From: Microbotryum silenes-acaulis
Lineage: Eukaryota; Basidiomycota; Microbotryomycetes; Microbotryales; Microbotryaceae
Assembly: GCA_003665825.1 (NCBI GenBank)
Contig: QPFY01000002.1
Location: forward strand, 1,550,001 to 1,614,000
Direction: 5' to 3'
Length of the DNA: 64,000 bases
Below the pieces are notes generated by a model. It had not been told where the DNA came from, made no database searches, and saw only the letters and a program-made list of their open reading frames with translations. Of this stretch, positions 43,301-54,985 are shown one piece after another (within the stretch, counting starts at the first letter, position 1; the number at the start of each line of letters is the position of its first letter). Made by a program: the position numbers and the translations under genes.

Positions 43301-43505
43301 GACGGCGCGAGACAGGCTTCGAGCCAAACGCGACAAACTCGTCCCTGCACTCGAAAAGGTGATTCAAGCGGTGGAGTCGTTCCAAACGCAGTCCTCAGCG
43401 CACGAAGACTATGCGGCACTCGTTCAACGCTTCGAGAAGGCCAAAATCGAGCGCGAACGACAAAAAAGCGCCGCCTCCGCCGCTTCTACCTCCCCTACTT
43501 CTTAA
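40355..43505 (+). CDS. Large Pro/Ser/Gln-rich protein, family not recognised
   Basis: Two exons (40355-40996 and 41121-43505; donor GTCAAT, acceptor GGCAG) give about 1,008 residues. Two regions look folded: residues ~145-230 (LVKEVLTRIVLFRPGNTERR, RFWDEYSAIECALVTFTN, then across the intron QFETAMKRVQSLINHLRVLY) and ~700-850 (GLPEHFGPVYVLLNLATTPD, VLGFLLDTLPISTALDVIVT, EQLKLGRMSLQAFNEGTLRV). A short basic helix lies at the C-terminus (RDRLRAKRDKLVPALEKVIQ). The rest is low complexity with many Pro, Ser and Gln. The layout suggests a nuclear or scaffold protein, but I do not recognise a domain. Alternative donors near 40991 would change one or two residues at the junction. Confidence 0.7.
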
Positions 43506-43529
43506 GATTCCCCCTTGACCATCCCCTTC

Positions 43530-43571
<42 letters not shown>

Positions 43572-44038
43572 TTTGCTGCTTGGCTCGAACCGTAGTCATC
43601 CTTTGTTGTTAGATTATGCATGCCGTACCTTTGTTTCACGTCTTCGCGAACCGTACGTAGGCCCGGATCGATCGGGCCCGGCACGACGACGCGCGTCAGG
43701 CGCTCAGATCCCCGGCGCGTCGACCTGCCTCCTGTCTGACTTACCCCTGAGTATAGTAGCGGTCAGTTCACTGTTCTGTATGTTTGGGCCGGCTGGAGCG
43801 CTTCCCCCTTTTGCATCAACCCACCTCGCCGACACGACCTCTTCACGACATCACACGACCATCACGACCCGGCCCATTCGCCTACGAGAATCTCGACAAC
43901 GCCTCTTCTGCGCCGCGCGCTCCTTGCCCAACCCTTCTCCTATCTGGTTCAACGTCTCTCGCCGTCGAGTTCACTCAACATCCCCCCTCATCGACCCTCG
44001 ATCGACGTGTTGTTTGACGATCGGACGCGAAGTTTGGC
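43506..44038. other. Intergenic region
   Basis: This holds the 3' flank of the orphan gene and the 5' flank of the membrane protein gene. A CT dinucleotide tract of about 18 units lies at 43531-43566. No gene is seen; frames at 43573-44076 lack features. Confidence 0.5.
43531..43566. repeat. (CT)n microsatellite
   Basis: An uninterrupted CT run of about 36 bp starts 26 bp after the stop codon of the orphan gene. Confidence 0.95.
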
Positions 44039-47000
44039 ATGGCTGCGTTCGGATCCAAGGTGATCATGGGCTCTGATACCCGGTACAACGATGCCAATAC
44101 TATCCTCTTTGTCACACTCGGTTGTACGATCGCTTCGTAAGTCGAGTTGAAAACGGTTGAGCGGTACAAGCCGCACTTTGGCGACTGATACTCTTGTTGC
44201 GTACTCGCTCTCCACCCGCCCCAACTGTCCAGTCTCTTGTGCTCCATCTATAGCACTCTACGTACCCTCCTCCCCTTATTGGGTCCTCACCCGCTTGAAC
44301 GACGCACGACGGGCTCCTCGGTCGGCCCCTACGACGCACCTCCTTCGGTCCAAGAGGAAAAGCGCGTAAGTATACTGCATGTTTTTGACCTTCAAGCCAC
44401 GGTTTATTGACGTAACAAAACGACCTTTCCTACACCAGCCGAGGTTGAAGTCGGCGCAGCGGTTCACAACCTATCTTGCCGGGTTGGACATCATCGCTGT
44501 CTCAGTCTTGGTGTGGGAGGTGCGTCCTGTTCCCTTTTTAGCAGTCGGTAACACTTGAATCTAACCGATTTCACATTGTCACAGACCGCTGTGGCCTCGT
44601 CTGCTGGCTCTGCGATCGGATCGAGTCGAGCCGGGGCGGCCAGGTTGACGCTTGCTTGCGCAGCTCGGCCTACTTTGCTCGTGGTGGTCGCTGTTCTCTC
44701 CTACGCCAATGTCGTCTTGGGTTGGCTTCTTTCTCTCGAGTTCAGTAATTTTGACGAAGAGCTGACTCATGACTCGATCTCAACTCCCAGGACGATCGAT
44801 CTCGCTCGGCCGTGTCGACTGGGTCGTCTGGTTGCCGGCGCTCTTTCTGGTGGGACTTGGGACCGGCCTTGCAGGTGCTATTTCGCGAGCTGCTCCTAAA
44901 GTATGGATCGGACTGGTCGCTTGGATTGGGCTGTTTGCTCTCATTGGTGCGTGGGCCGAACTGACCTGGCCGCGCAGATGTTTCATCAGTGAAAGCGTAC
45001 TCATCGACCCCTCACCCTGTTGCGCAGTGACCATATGCTTCGGACGTATCCTCGTGGCCATCTTACGCGTTCGCAAGGAAAGTGAGCGTGAACGCAAACG
45101 CGACACCTCTCACTGGGCTCTCGAACAAGAGCGTGTCATCCGTAGTAGCAACGGTACACGTGATTCGCGCCACTCGCGCCATTCCTACTTCAACCGGCCT
45201 CTGGGTAGCCCCTATCTTCCACCGATCCACACCAACTTCTCTGGTCTGTCTACGTCATTTATCGGCACAGTCGGTCGTTCGGATTCCACTATCGATTTCT
45301 CGATCTATCCGGCGACCATCGAGCCTTCATTCCGGGATGCCAATACGCCGGCCGTCGGATACGCCCCTTCGCGACCCTCACTGGACCAGGATTTGAACGT
45401 CCGAGACTTCCGCTCACCCACCCCTGGTTCTAGTCGGGGCTTGCTTTCCAGTATGTTTGACACGTTATCTCGAGCTGCGACGCCGAACACGTTCTACACC
45501 TCCAGTCCTCCCCCTTCGTCGAAAACCGTTTGCGAGCCCGACCCCCGTCCCTCACCAGGTGGCGGAGAAGAACAGGGTCCGCATGAGATCCTCACATTCG
45601 AAGAACTGCCACGACCTTCTATGTCGTCCAATTTCCCTTCGACCTGCGGAGAAGGCTTCGTCGGCGGCCCAGCGATTCGAAATGCGATCGTGAAGGAGGT
45701 GTGGGCCGGAGCTCCGATTCCTGGGTCCGGCCATGGTCCAACGGTGGAGTTGTCGAGGAAGGAAGCACTTGGCGCGCTGGTGAGGATCGGAGGACATCTC
45801 GCTGGATGCCTCGTCGGATTTGTGAGTCTCGAACCTGCTCCTTGAATACCCGACCTGGTGAGCTGACCTGGTCGCCTCTACCGTTTAAAGGCTTTCATCG
45901 CACCTTATCTGTTTGCCCGAATCCTCCGCCCAGATGCGCTCCCCCCTCTCGTCTCGTCGATGCTGCTCGTAGTTGGGATCTCTCAACCAGGCATCATTCT
46001 CGCCGCACAATGCGCGCTCAGCGAAGGCTTCTGGTTCAAGCATCCTATCCCACCGGTGCTCACGTCCTCTTCGGCGGCAGATCTCGAGCGCTCTCATGCT
46101 CGTGACGATGACAATCCTTCGATGCGGGAACGCGCCAGCAGTTTTGCTTCAAGTTGTCGTTATGCAACAAGTGCTTCGACCCTGCCTGGCATTCCGACGG
46201 ACGGCGAGGATGTCGAGACGCCGAAAGGGACGCTTGGTAAGTCATCACGAAGTTCTGCTCCCCCAGACGGCAGCCTGGAGCTGATACCTAGCTCTACAGG
46301 TCGAGCTATGGCGATGGCATCAGCACACCCGAAACTTCTCGTGTTGTCTGAAGCTCCGACATCCAAGTCGGCCGCTGTGACGTCCGGTGCCAACCACAAC
46401 ACTCATCGCAGCGGAGCCCACGTCCGCCTGCGTAGTCTGCAGCTCGCCAAAAGTGCATTTTCCACCATCACCTCACGATACGGCCACGAACGCGGTTCAA
46501 GTGCGGCTAGTCGGGCAACTGTGGGAGGATTCGAGCATCCATCTGAGCAGGCGCCAGTCTCTTCGTCTCCCGAAGTCGGCTATCGTGAAGACGAGCTCAT
46601 CACTCGGTCGCTGCTACTCGCTCGGCGTGCATCGATCGCAGTGGATCAGCCTCGACATCACTTGATCGCAACGGGGGCTAGTCGGTACACGCGTTCCTTC
46701 TTCGGAAGTCTCGCCAGTGTCTCACAAGTCGTGTCGACCTCCGCCTTCGAGGGCAAGACACCCGAGTACAGCTTCCACACTCGCGAGCTCACTCCGTCGA
46801 GCCAGATTTCTGCGAACTCCCAAGGAGCCGACTCGCCGAACTACACCATCGACTACCTCTCATCCCAAGTACTTCCTCGCCTCCGTCCAGACATTAAAGT
46901 TGGTTCATCGACTACGGTCAAGTCCGAAAGCATGTCTCACCATCGTCGCCCAAGCGTACCACTGGAACGCCAAGCGCAGTCAATGAAGATGCGCGACTTT

Positions 47001-48436
47001 GGTCATGGCGGTTCGGGGTCTGTGCGGCGCAACTTCTCCCTCCCGAACGTCTTCCACCGTGATGGCGAGGACAGATCCTCTTCGCCTGAAGAGGAGGATC
47101 CTTGGGTTGCGATCGAGGAAGATGACGTTAGGGCGTCTTCGCCGCTCAAATCGATCACTCGGATGGTGCGAGGCGAGGGCATGTCCTCGAGCCACCGATC
47201 GAAGGCTTCGATCAAGAATCGCTCAGATGACGCCTGGGACCAAGTTGAAGCGAGCGAGAAGAGCACATCACGCCGCCGACGGCCATCATCGATCCAAATT
47301 GACAGCAACAGCAGGCGTGTCACGTGCCCGGAGCCTCATATCGTGATCTCTCCGCCACCCGCTGCGGCCGTTGCGACCGAGGTCGGAGATTCTGAGGCAG
47401 AGATTCTTACTGAAGAGCACGAGTTTGCGGATTCAGAGGGCGAGGACGACGAGCATATCCAGGAAGCCGTTTTCCGCTCATATCAGGCGGCTCAGTCGAA
47501 AACACGCCTTGAACACGCAAGCTCGACCTCAACCCACTCTGATGAGCCTTCGACGACCGTTCACAACGAGTTCGGCCAACCCCAACAGGTGCCTGTCCGA
47601 CCAATCAGTCAGTCAAGCAATCGTGACTCGACAGGATCCAATATTTCGGCTTCGCTTTTGCGACGACTCGACTTTTCCAACGAGTCCTTCGCCTCAACCA
47701 GATCGATCATCTCGACCAGCGATTCGATCACCAGCATTGGTTTCCGCAACCTACTCGAGACGAACTGTAAGCGGATAACTTGTTGTGACAGCGACCACTC
47801 ATTTGACGAACTAACGATTATGTTTGGGGCACTGCAGCATGGCATGCGCGAGAAGAGCTCAGCAGTTCCGAGGAGCGCTCGTCGTCGGAGGTATCTCACG
47901 TCCATCGTAGCATCAACGGCTTCAACACCGCACGGTCTTCGTCTGGCGTTCTTGGTGGGCGTGATATCAACGCCGCTCGACTCTCTTCGGCTTCCGAGAG
48001 CGAGGACAGCGATTCGAGGCCTCGCAAGGCTGTGGTGCGTCGCTCATCCGTCACCACTTCCACCGTTGCAAGCCAAGCTCCGCACCGCCGTATTTCAAGC
48101 ATCCCTATCCCCCCAATTCCCGACACCATCACCGAGGACTTTGACGAGGACAAGAAATCGAATGCTGGCTCAACACCCAGAGCGGGACGGACACGTGTCG
48201 AGTCGACAACAACGACGATTCGCGGTAGAGGCACGCCAGGTCGACAGACACCGGAATTCGTCCACACCGTCCACCCTGCCGTCTTGACTTCCCCTGGGAT
48301 CACAACTCGTTCGAGGGTTCGCACCGCCGCCATGACACGCCATGATGAAAATGCGGCCCCCGGATCAGTCCTCAAGACACGGCAAGGCCCTCACGAAATT
48401 CGAGGCTCCCGGACGCCTGTTCGAACCATGCGATAG
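44039..48436 (+). CDS. Multi-span membrane protein with long disordered tail, unknown function
   Basis: A multi-exon gene beginning MAAFGSKVIMGSDTRYNDAN. Early exons are 44039-44136, 44233-44365 and 44439-44519; later ones begin near 44585, 44791, 45030, 45890, 46300 and 47839. Hydrophobic segments include TILFVTLGCTIAS, YLAGLDIIAVSVLVWE, PTLLVVVAVLSYANVVL, VVWLPALFLVGLGTGLAG, VWIGLVAWIGLFALI, VTICFGRILVAIL and, after a Ser/Pro-rich loop of about 250 residues, CLVGFAFIAPYLFARIL and LVSSMLLVVGISQPGIILA. Several helices each come from a separate exon. The tail of about 700 residues is Ser/Arg/Glu-rich with likely phosphosites. It suggests a receptor- or transporter-like fungal membrane protein of seven to nine spans, but I recognise no family. 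Internal exon edges are approximate. Confidence 0.7.
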
Positions 48437-48696
48437 GTATAAATTCTCGTACCTCGTTTTCATTATGCAGTATACTTTAGGGGCCTCATAGTGCGGGAAT
48501 TCGTTCCAGGCCCAATATATCTCCTTATGCCACCTTTGCGCTCAGCTGAGGCCATTCTTGTTTAGCGCAGCAAATTGAGCTGTAAACATTGCAAGCCACA
48601 GATTTATTGAAGCGAGAGTCGTGAAGGTCCCAAAAGCAGACTTGTATACACAAATATGTCTTACTTGTCCCAGACGATGAATTTGGAAGCTGGCTA

Positions 48697-51600
48697 TCAC
48701 CCAGCCTCGGACTGAACGCTGGTCTGTTTGAGCGATTTGCCGGTCATCCTGCGCTTGACGCGGTCGATGCGAGAGCTCAAGCCGTCTTTAGCCCAGATCC
48801 CGGTCCTGACGGGAGTGAACTGCATTTTCCCACGATGACGAGACTCGAGCGCCTTCTTGTGAGCGCGATTGATTTCCTTCTTCTCCTGCTTGTTGATGAC
48901 GCCGTCGTCGTCGGCATGCGAGTTCTCCTCGGCTTGGGCAGCCATTCCCTCGACGCGGTCGTACACCTCAAACTCGTGGCGTTGCGTCTGCGTCTCGGCG
49001 TACTGTTCGTGATCTTCATCGAGGCCAGCATCGAGCATGACAGTTGTCGTCAACCAACCGACAACAGTGTAGTCGTGAGTCTTCTTCAACTGGTCGCAAA
49101 TCCGGTTTTGGCGCAAGCGTTCGAGCTCGGGCGAGATGACGATCGGCACACGAATTTCCTTCTCCTCGTCATCGACGAGTTCGCTGAGCCAGCATGCAGC
49201 ATAGGCATCCGTCTTATCACCGAGAGGGCCGAGTGTGAATCCTCCACCATAGTCGAAGAAGAGCGCCGAGCTGTAGCGATCGTAAGTCGGCAGACGAATG
49301 TCCTCGTCGACGTCCCACTCGATTGAACCATCGGCATTGACCGTCGCGGCGCGCCCAGGGACCTTCTGCTTCGCCTCGAGGGTCGAGAGGACAATCTTTT
49401 TGGCTTTGAAGTCAAAGTCGACGCCTTCGACTGGCTCAACCTTGATGTTGCTCGTGACACACACCGTTCCCGTATTCCAGCCACGGAGTTCCTTAGGCAG
49501 CTCAACCATGACTCCCTTGAACAGAACAGAGATGCTGATTTTGCCAAAGCCTACACCATCTTGAATCGCGTACAATCGAGTGACTTGGGAGGAGTGAGCG
49601 AGGATCTTGTCGAGCGGTAGGTTGACGATGCCGAGAATAGGGTCGTGTTCGCGTAAGCGGGAGTCTCGGACGACGACTCGCAGGGTCGTGTTCGTGTAGT
49701 CCGGGATGTACCATTCGCCCCCGGCCTCGAAAAAAGGCATCTGAGAGTACTGCTTGACGCGGGTTTTGTACACCATGTCGTCGTTGAGCACGATCTCGCA
49801 GTATGCCGAGGGGAGGTTGTTCTCGGCCTCGCTCGGATCGTCGGTGTCCTGCCCGGCATGACCCTCGCGATCCTTGCCGCTGGCTCCCTTGAGATTCTGT
49901 CGCTCCAAGTTGTTGATCTGATGAATGATGATCGAAAGGATACCGGTCGGATATTTCGGGTCAGGGGGCGTTCGTCGGACATCCGCCTCTTCGGCGTTGT
50001 CCATAGCCGAGGTATCGACCTTGAGTTCGGGGTGATCTTGCAATTCCTTGGGTAGATTGTGGTCGATGCCTGGAGCGGCCTTGAGATCGGGGTTCAACTT
50101 GGCCTTTTCGTAGTACGCGATCTCCCAGTGCAGGGTGCCAGAGAGCGAATCGGAGTCTTCGTAGCCCATAAGCTTGTCCGAGCGCTTGTGAACCTCGTTG
50201 GGCTTGAGCATGAGGTCGATCAAAGGCACCGTGATTCTGCCGACCAAATCATCAGCCGACAGCTTGTCGCTGTCCCAGAGCTGAACGGAGAGCTTTTCGT
50301 CTGCGCGAATTTCGTCGTCCGTAACGAGCTGTGGGCCGTCTGTCGAGGTTAGTTCCGGGCCTGCAGACACTGCAACGCTTCCAGGTGCTTACGAGGAAGG
50401 CAGTTTGCTCCCAGACCGGGTTCAGAGTACGTTCGATGATACGAGTACTGAATAGAGGCTTGCCGAACTTGGCGTAGGCGAGCACGACGTAAGGGTCGGA
50501 GAAGCCATTGTCGTCTTGAGCCGAGAGATCCTCGGCGTAGTGAATCTTGATCATGAACACTCCAAGAGCTTTGGTTTCCTTCTTGATACCGTCACCCGAG
50601 ATTATTTGTGCAACGTTCATCGTCATCGACTTGGGAGCGCAGTAGATCGACGTCGCCGCCGCGATGGATGATTGTACGAAGCCACTGATGAGAGGGAGGT
50701 CGAGGACGTTTGGAAGCCCCCTGGCCAGAGGAATGGCCGAGGCTTCGATCGCGGGAACACCCATGAGCGTGAAGGTCACGTTCCGAATGAAGGGTGGGTT
50801 GGCCACCATCTGGCAACGCAGTCGGACGGTGCCGACAATCGACTCGACGGCAATCCAGATCGGAATGGGCAAGTGGAACAAGTCGTAGGCGCCGAGGAAG
50901 AACTTGATGATGAGGGAGATGTTCTCGCCTTGGAGCTTCTTGGTTCCGGGAGGGGCGAAATATCCAAAGCTGACTTCAAAGTTTACATAGTCGCCCGCTT
51001 GATCTTCGTCCTCCACATCTTCGCCCTCGACTTGCTTGTTGATCTCGTCGAGCTTCTTCGACTCCTCCTCGGTGAGGTCCTTTCGCTTGTCAACCTTCTT
51101 CTTGCGGCGTGCCGGGTCCAAGGCTTCTTCCTCGCTACCTTGGTCAATCCACTCTTCGTGCGGATATCCAGACTCATTTGGTTGGTCCGGAAGAGCACGC
51201 ATCGAGATGATGCGCAGCGAGTTTTTGCCGATGGTAAAGTCTTCGACTTTGACAGCATCGATGAAACCCGGAAGCGAGGCTTGCATAACGTCTTCGATCA
51301 TGTCGACCAACGAGACGAACATTGAGGGATTAATTAGGGTCCAGACGACTTTCGTGAATGCGTTCAACCACTCCACCGACTCGGGCGTGGGAGGAGAAAA
51401 CTGTACACAATGGCGGCGCAAAGCGTGAGTAACGAGTGCAGCAGCTTCGATCACACCCCGGCACCTCGACTGCTCTCCCGACTCACCTTCTCCCCTCGTT
51501 GCTTGTGCATGTCCAAACGGATCCTCTCGAATTCTTTTTCGATTTTGCGGCCGACGATCCCATGGGAGACATACACTCCGACAGCAAGTGCGCCGATGAT

Positions 51601-52891
51601 GGCCGAACGCAGAACGAACTGGTAGTAACCCGATCCGAAAGCGACGAAGAACCAAGTCACGCCAAGACCAGCGACGATAGCCAACGCGTAGTGGTCAAGT
51701 GTGGCGGCGATGGGCTTGACCGAATCGGTAACGGGAGGAGGGAAGTGGTGCATCAAAATGTTGCCAGGCTCGACCGGGGACGGTGCGATGTCGTGGATGG
51801 GGGCATTGCCCTCTTTCGCATCGGGAATGTTCGTCGATGGGCCACCAGGCTTTGAGGGATCAAGACGATCCTTGTCGAAAAGTTTGGGGTTGCGGAAGTC
51901 TGGAAGCGAAGAGCGATGTCAGGACTGCGGGTGAACCGGTTCTCATTCGCCGAGCTCGCTGCTGCGGTTTCTCACCCTCCAACTTGGCATCGCGAATGAC
52001 GACCTTTTGACCGGTGACAGGGTCCATAACCTCTCTCTCTCCCTCTCGTTGGAACTGAATGGTGCATAGAAATCGATTGACTGGTATTAGCAAGTGTAAC
52101 CAACTGGATGCCGCAGAGTGTGCCAGGGATCCCATGATATCCGAGGTGTGCACACGCCCGCAAAAAACCTGCATCGCCTCAGCTCACCTTTCTCGCATTC
52201 GGTTGCTTGCCCGCCGAGGCTGCTTTCTCCATGTCAATTTCTTTTTGCGACTTAATACCAGTGGCTCCTTGACCAAGTTTGGACGACTTTTCGTCATCGT
52301 TTTCGGTCCACTTGTTCTGTGAGGGAGAAGCGGAAGCATCGGGTTCCTCGGTTGTCTTGGTGGCCTTCTGTAGAGACAAATCCGAGTTTCGGGTTGAGTA
52401 AGGATCAGCTTTCTGTAGTTTATACTCCACATCAGAGAGGCTACTGCGCTGCAGCACCTTCGGGGGACCTCTCCACCGGTCGCGACGAAACTCCAATCGA
52501 CCGCGGATCGGGCGCTCGACTCAATTCAACGGCCGGAACTTCAAGAGCTCACCTCCTGACGCTTCAAGAAGGTGCCGATGCTTGGGATCTTGTTTCCAGA
52601 TCTGCACAAGTGTCACATTTCATTTTGATCAATTACTGGTGGGCCCTGGCATGCGCCTTGCAGCGAGCTCGTCCAGCCGCAGTGCAGTGCGTGATAAACC
52701 GCCCACTAGCACTGCAGCCTGCGCGCCACGCGGTGACGTCGTTGATCGCGCGATTGCAAGCGATGCGTGGTGAATGTGGGGGGCCAGGGGGAAGGAACTC
52801 ACGAGTAACCCTCCCCGAACCGGTGCGACGTCTGTTCGTATTCAGACAGCTGCTCCCCGAGACGAGGGGGATGTTGTGGAGTGGAAGTCAT
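48697..52891 (-). CDS. Tricalbin / extended-synaptotagmin-like ER-plasma membrane tether
   Basis: An ER-anchored lipid-transfer tether with SMP and C2 domains. The N-terminus MTSTPQHPPRLGEQLSEYEQ is assembled across several short exons (start 52891-52889; donor GTGAGT near 52799; SGNKIPSIGTFLKRQE; KATKTTEEPD...). The hairpin anchor is HYALAIVAGLGVTWFFVAFG plus SAIIGALAVGVYVSHGIVG. The SMP domain runs from VEWLNAFTKVVWTLINPSMF to NPPFIRNVTFTLMGVPAIEA and PLISGFVQSSIAAATSIYCA. C2 domains follow: MIKIHYAEDLSAQDDNGFSD...LSVQLWDSDKLSADDLVG, then SIIIHQINNLERQ...VVVRDSRLREHDPILG. The C2 junction at about 50374 splices to LVTDDEIRADEKL. The tail is basic, with a coiled segment NKQEKKEINRAHKKALESRH. 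Stop at 48697-48699. Confidence 0.9.
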
Positions 52892-54985
52892 CTCTGAGAG
52901 AAGACCGACACAAGGGGCGCAGAGAACGGTCGGAGAGGGAAGAAGCTGCCACGACGGGCAGGCACTAACTGCATCATCATAGAGAGCCTCACCAACTTCA
53001 CTGCGACGACATTTACCGCGGTCTCGCGCGCAAAGCGATCCGTCGGGCACCGTCGCGAGAATCTCCCAGGCGCGCCAAGCCCGAGCTGGAGGAAGCGATG
53101 ACGCTGAATAGTCCTAGCCCGGATATCTGAGGAGGACTATACTGTTCTGACGCGAAGCCTTCCTACACACGGCGAGGTAAGATTGCTTCAGATTTTATTC
53201 CGTTTTCGTTGATCTTCTCAAAGCCTCAATCCCAGCCTTAGAGGTCGAGCCCCACCGACGGTCTTGTCTTGTCATGTCGGAATGCGAGAGAGCGCCACTG
53301 CATGATCACGACGGTAGACTCGGCAACCATAACCATCTTTCTTTGAATAGTAGTAGCCTAGGGTTCTCATTCTGAGAAAATTTGTGCAATGAACAGCAGC
53401 TACACCACGACCTTCCATCTTCGCCGTCTTCCCGCGCTAGACAGCTCTTCTCCGTTCGCCGGAAGACCTCGTCTGCTTGCCCGCGGAGCCGCCGTGGAAG
53501 TTGGCGGAGTCGAAACTTTCTTTGCATTTTTATCGATGTTCACCTTTTCACACAAATCCGGTGTCAAACTGTCGCAAAGTGGGACTGCAGCAACTTCGCC
53601 ATGTTCAAAAGAAACGAAATGCTCATCGACCCCACTGATGATGATCCAATTCAAACGCCTTCGACAGCGCAATGGAGCTAGCTGATCCTGACGACAGGTC
53701 TGTGCCGCGTTGGTAAAGCCCACGTCTTCCTCCTAACTGACACATCCATTTCGACTGATCTCACTCCAGAGTGGCTACGTATTCCTGATCAGAAAGAAGA
53801 TCCGCTCTTAGTCAACCGAGCGGCTTGTTGACTCAGTGTTACAATTGAAAACGTAGCTAGGGCAGGTGGAAGAATGACCCGCATACACCTCTTAGGCTAG
53901 GTATAGCAATTTTTGTGCCTTGTTTGATTATCTTTGGTACATACTCCAGTCACACCATCAAGCTTGAGCCGAAGAAGTAAAATCTCGAGCAACTACACAG
54001 TATTAATGAAATAGGAATGACCAGGGGTTCTATTTTGAGGAGAGACAGCACCGGGCTAAATAGAAGCAAAGGTGAATGAGGAAATTAGGATATCGAAGGG
54101 AAAGAGAGTAGGGTTCCGAGGCAAAGTCAGAAGGAGGCTGGACCTGATACTGCTTTTTTGAACGACTCAAGGCAAGGCGGGAGTGGTGGTCATGATCACG
54201 AGCGCAAAGGTCATCGTTACGATAGCTGGAGGGGTCTTCACAATCGCTGGGGTCGTAGTGGCTGGCAATCGATAGGGTGGTATTAGCTGGGGTGTGGTGA
54301 TTCCGATTGGAAGACCAGCAAAGGGGTAGTAGTCGCAATCGGGAGACCAAGGGAAGGGGTATTCGTAGCGATAGGCAGGCCCGAGGTAGTGGTGGTAATG
54401 CCAGCTGCGCTATTGGTCGTGGTTGTGGTCGTGGAAAGGCCTCCAGCGCTTTTGTTGGTGGTGGGACCGCCCCGGCATTTGTTCGACTTCAGAGAGTAGC
54501 TCGCATGCGTGCAATGTCCTTTTAGGGGGTCGCAGGAAGATGCGTGTCTGTCGAAGCGTCGGCAGCGTCGGCATTGGCGGCTTGAAACGTCGTGGCTTGA
54601 AGGCCATGCGCAGCAAACAGACCTAGTGAGGAGCTAGAGCAGAATGAACCGCTGGGTGCGAAGTGGGGGGTCATCAAACTTCGGAACAATGATTAATTAG
54701 AGCTCAACGCCGATCTAAACAGCAGAAATGAGACAAGCACGGGATATGACAAGGAGCACTGCAAATTGGATGCCACAAGACTGGTACAAGCGATCGTGAG
54801 CGAACAAAGGGGAAGGGTGGGCGGCAAACGACACGGTGAGAGGGGATGCGGCGGACAAGTGCACTTGCAGCCATAAGGCACTCCAGCAGCTGAGCGGAGC
54901 GGAGAGTCGACAGACAAAAAGGTCACATATACACACGGTACACGACAGTACGTGTACATATTCCGGTGGATACGTAGGTCACTTT
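52892..54985. other. Intergenic region, possibly with a small Thr-rich minus-strand gene
   Basis: No recognised gene. On the minus strand near 54640-54300 one frame reads CxxC-type and basic residues followed by a Thr-rich stretch (STTTTTTNSAAG, TTTTSGLPIATNTP) to a stop near 54288. This resembles the tail of a secreted or GPI-type protein but lacks a convincing start or signal peptide. Other frames in 53100-54300 have no features. Confidence 0.35.

Noticed and set aside
47003..48375. Minus-strand frames opposite the long tail of the membrane protein gene
   Set aside because: Shadows of a Ser/Arg-rich coding sequence; no motifs.
54288..54640. Thr-rich secreted or GPI-anchored protein on the minus strand
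   Set aside because: Suggestive composition, but no signal peptide, start or spliced model could be supported; kept only as a note on the intergenic region.
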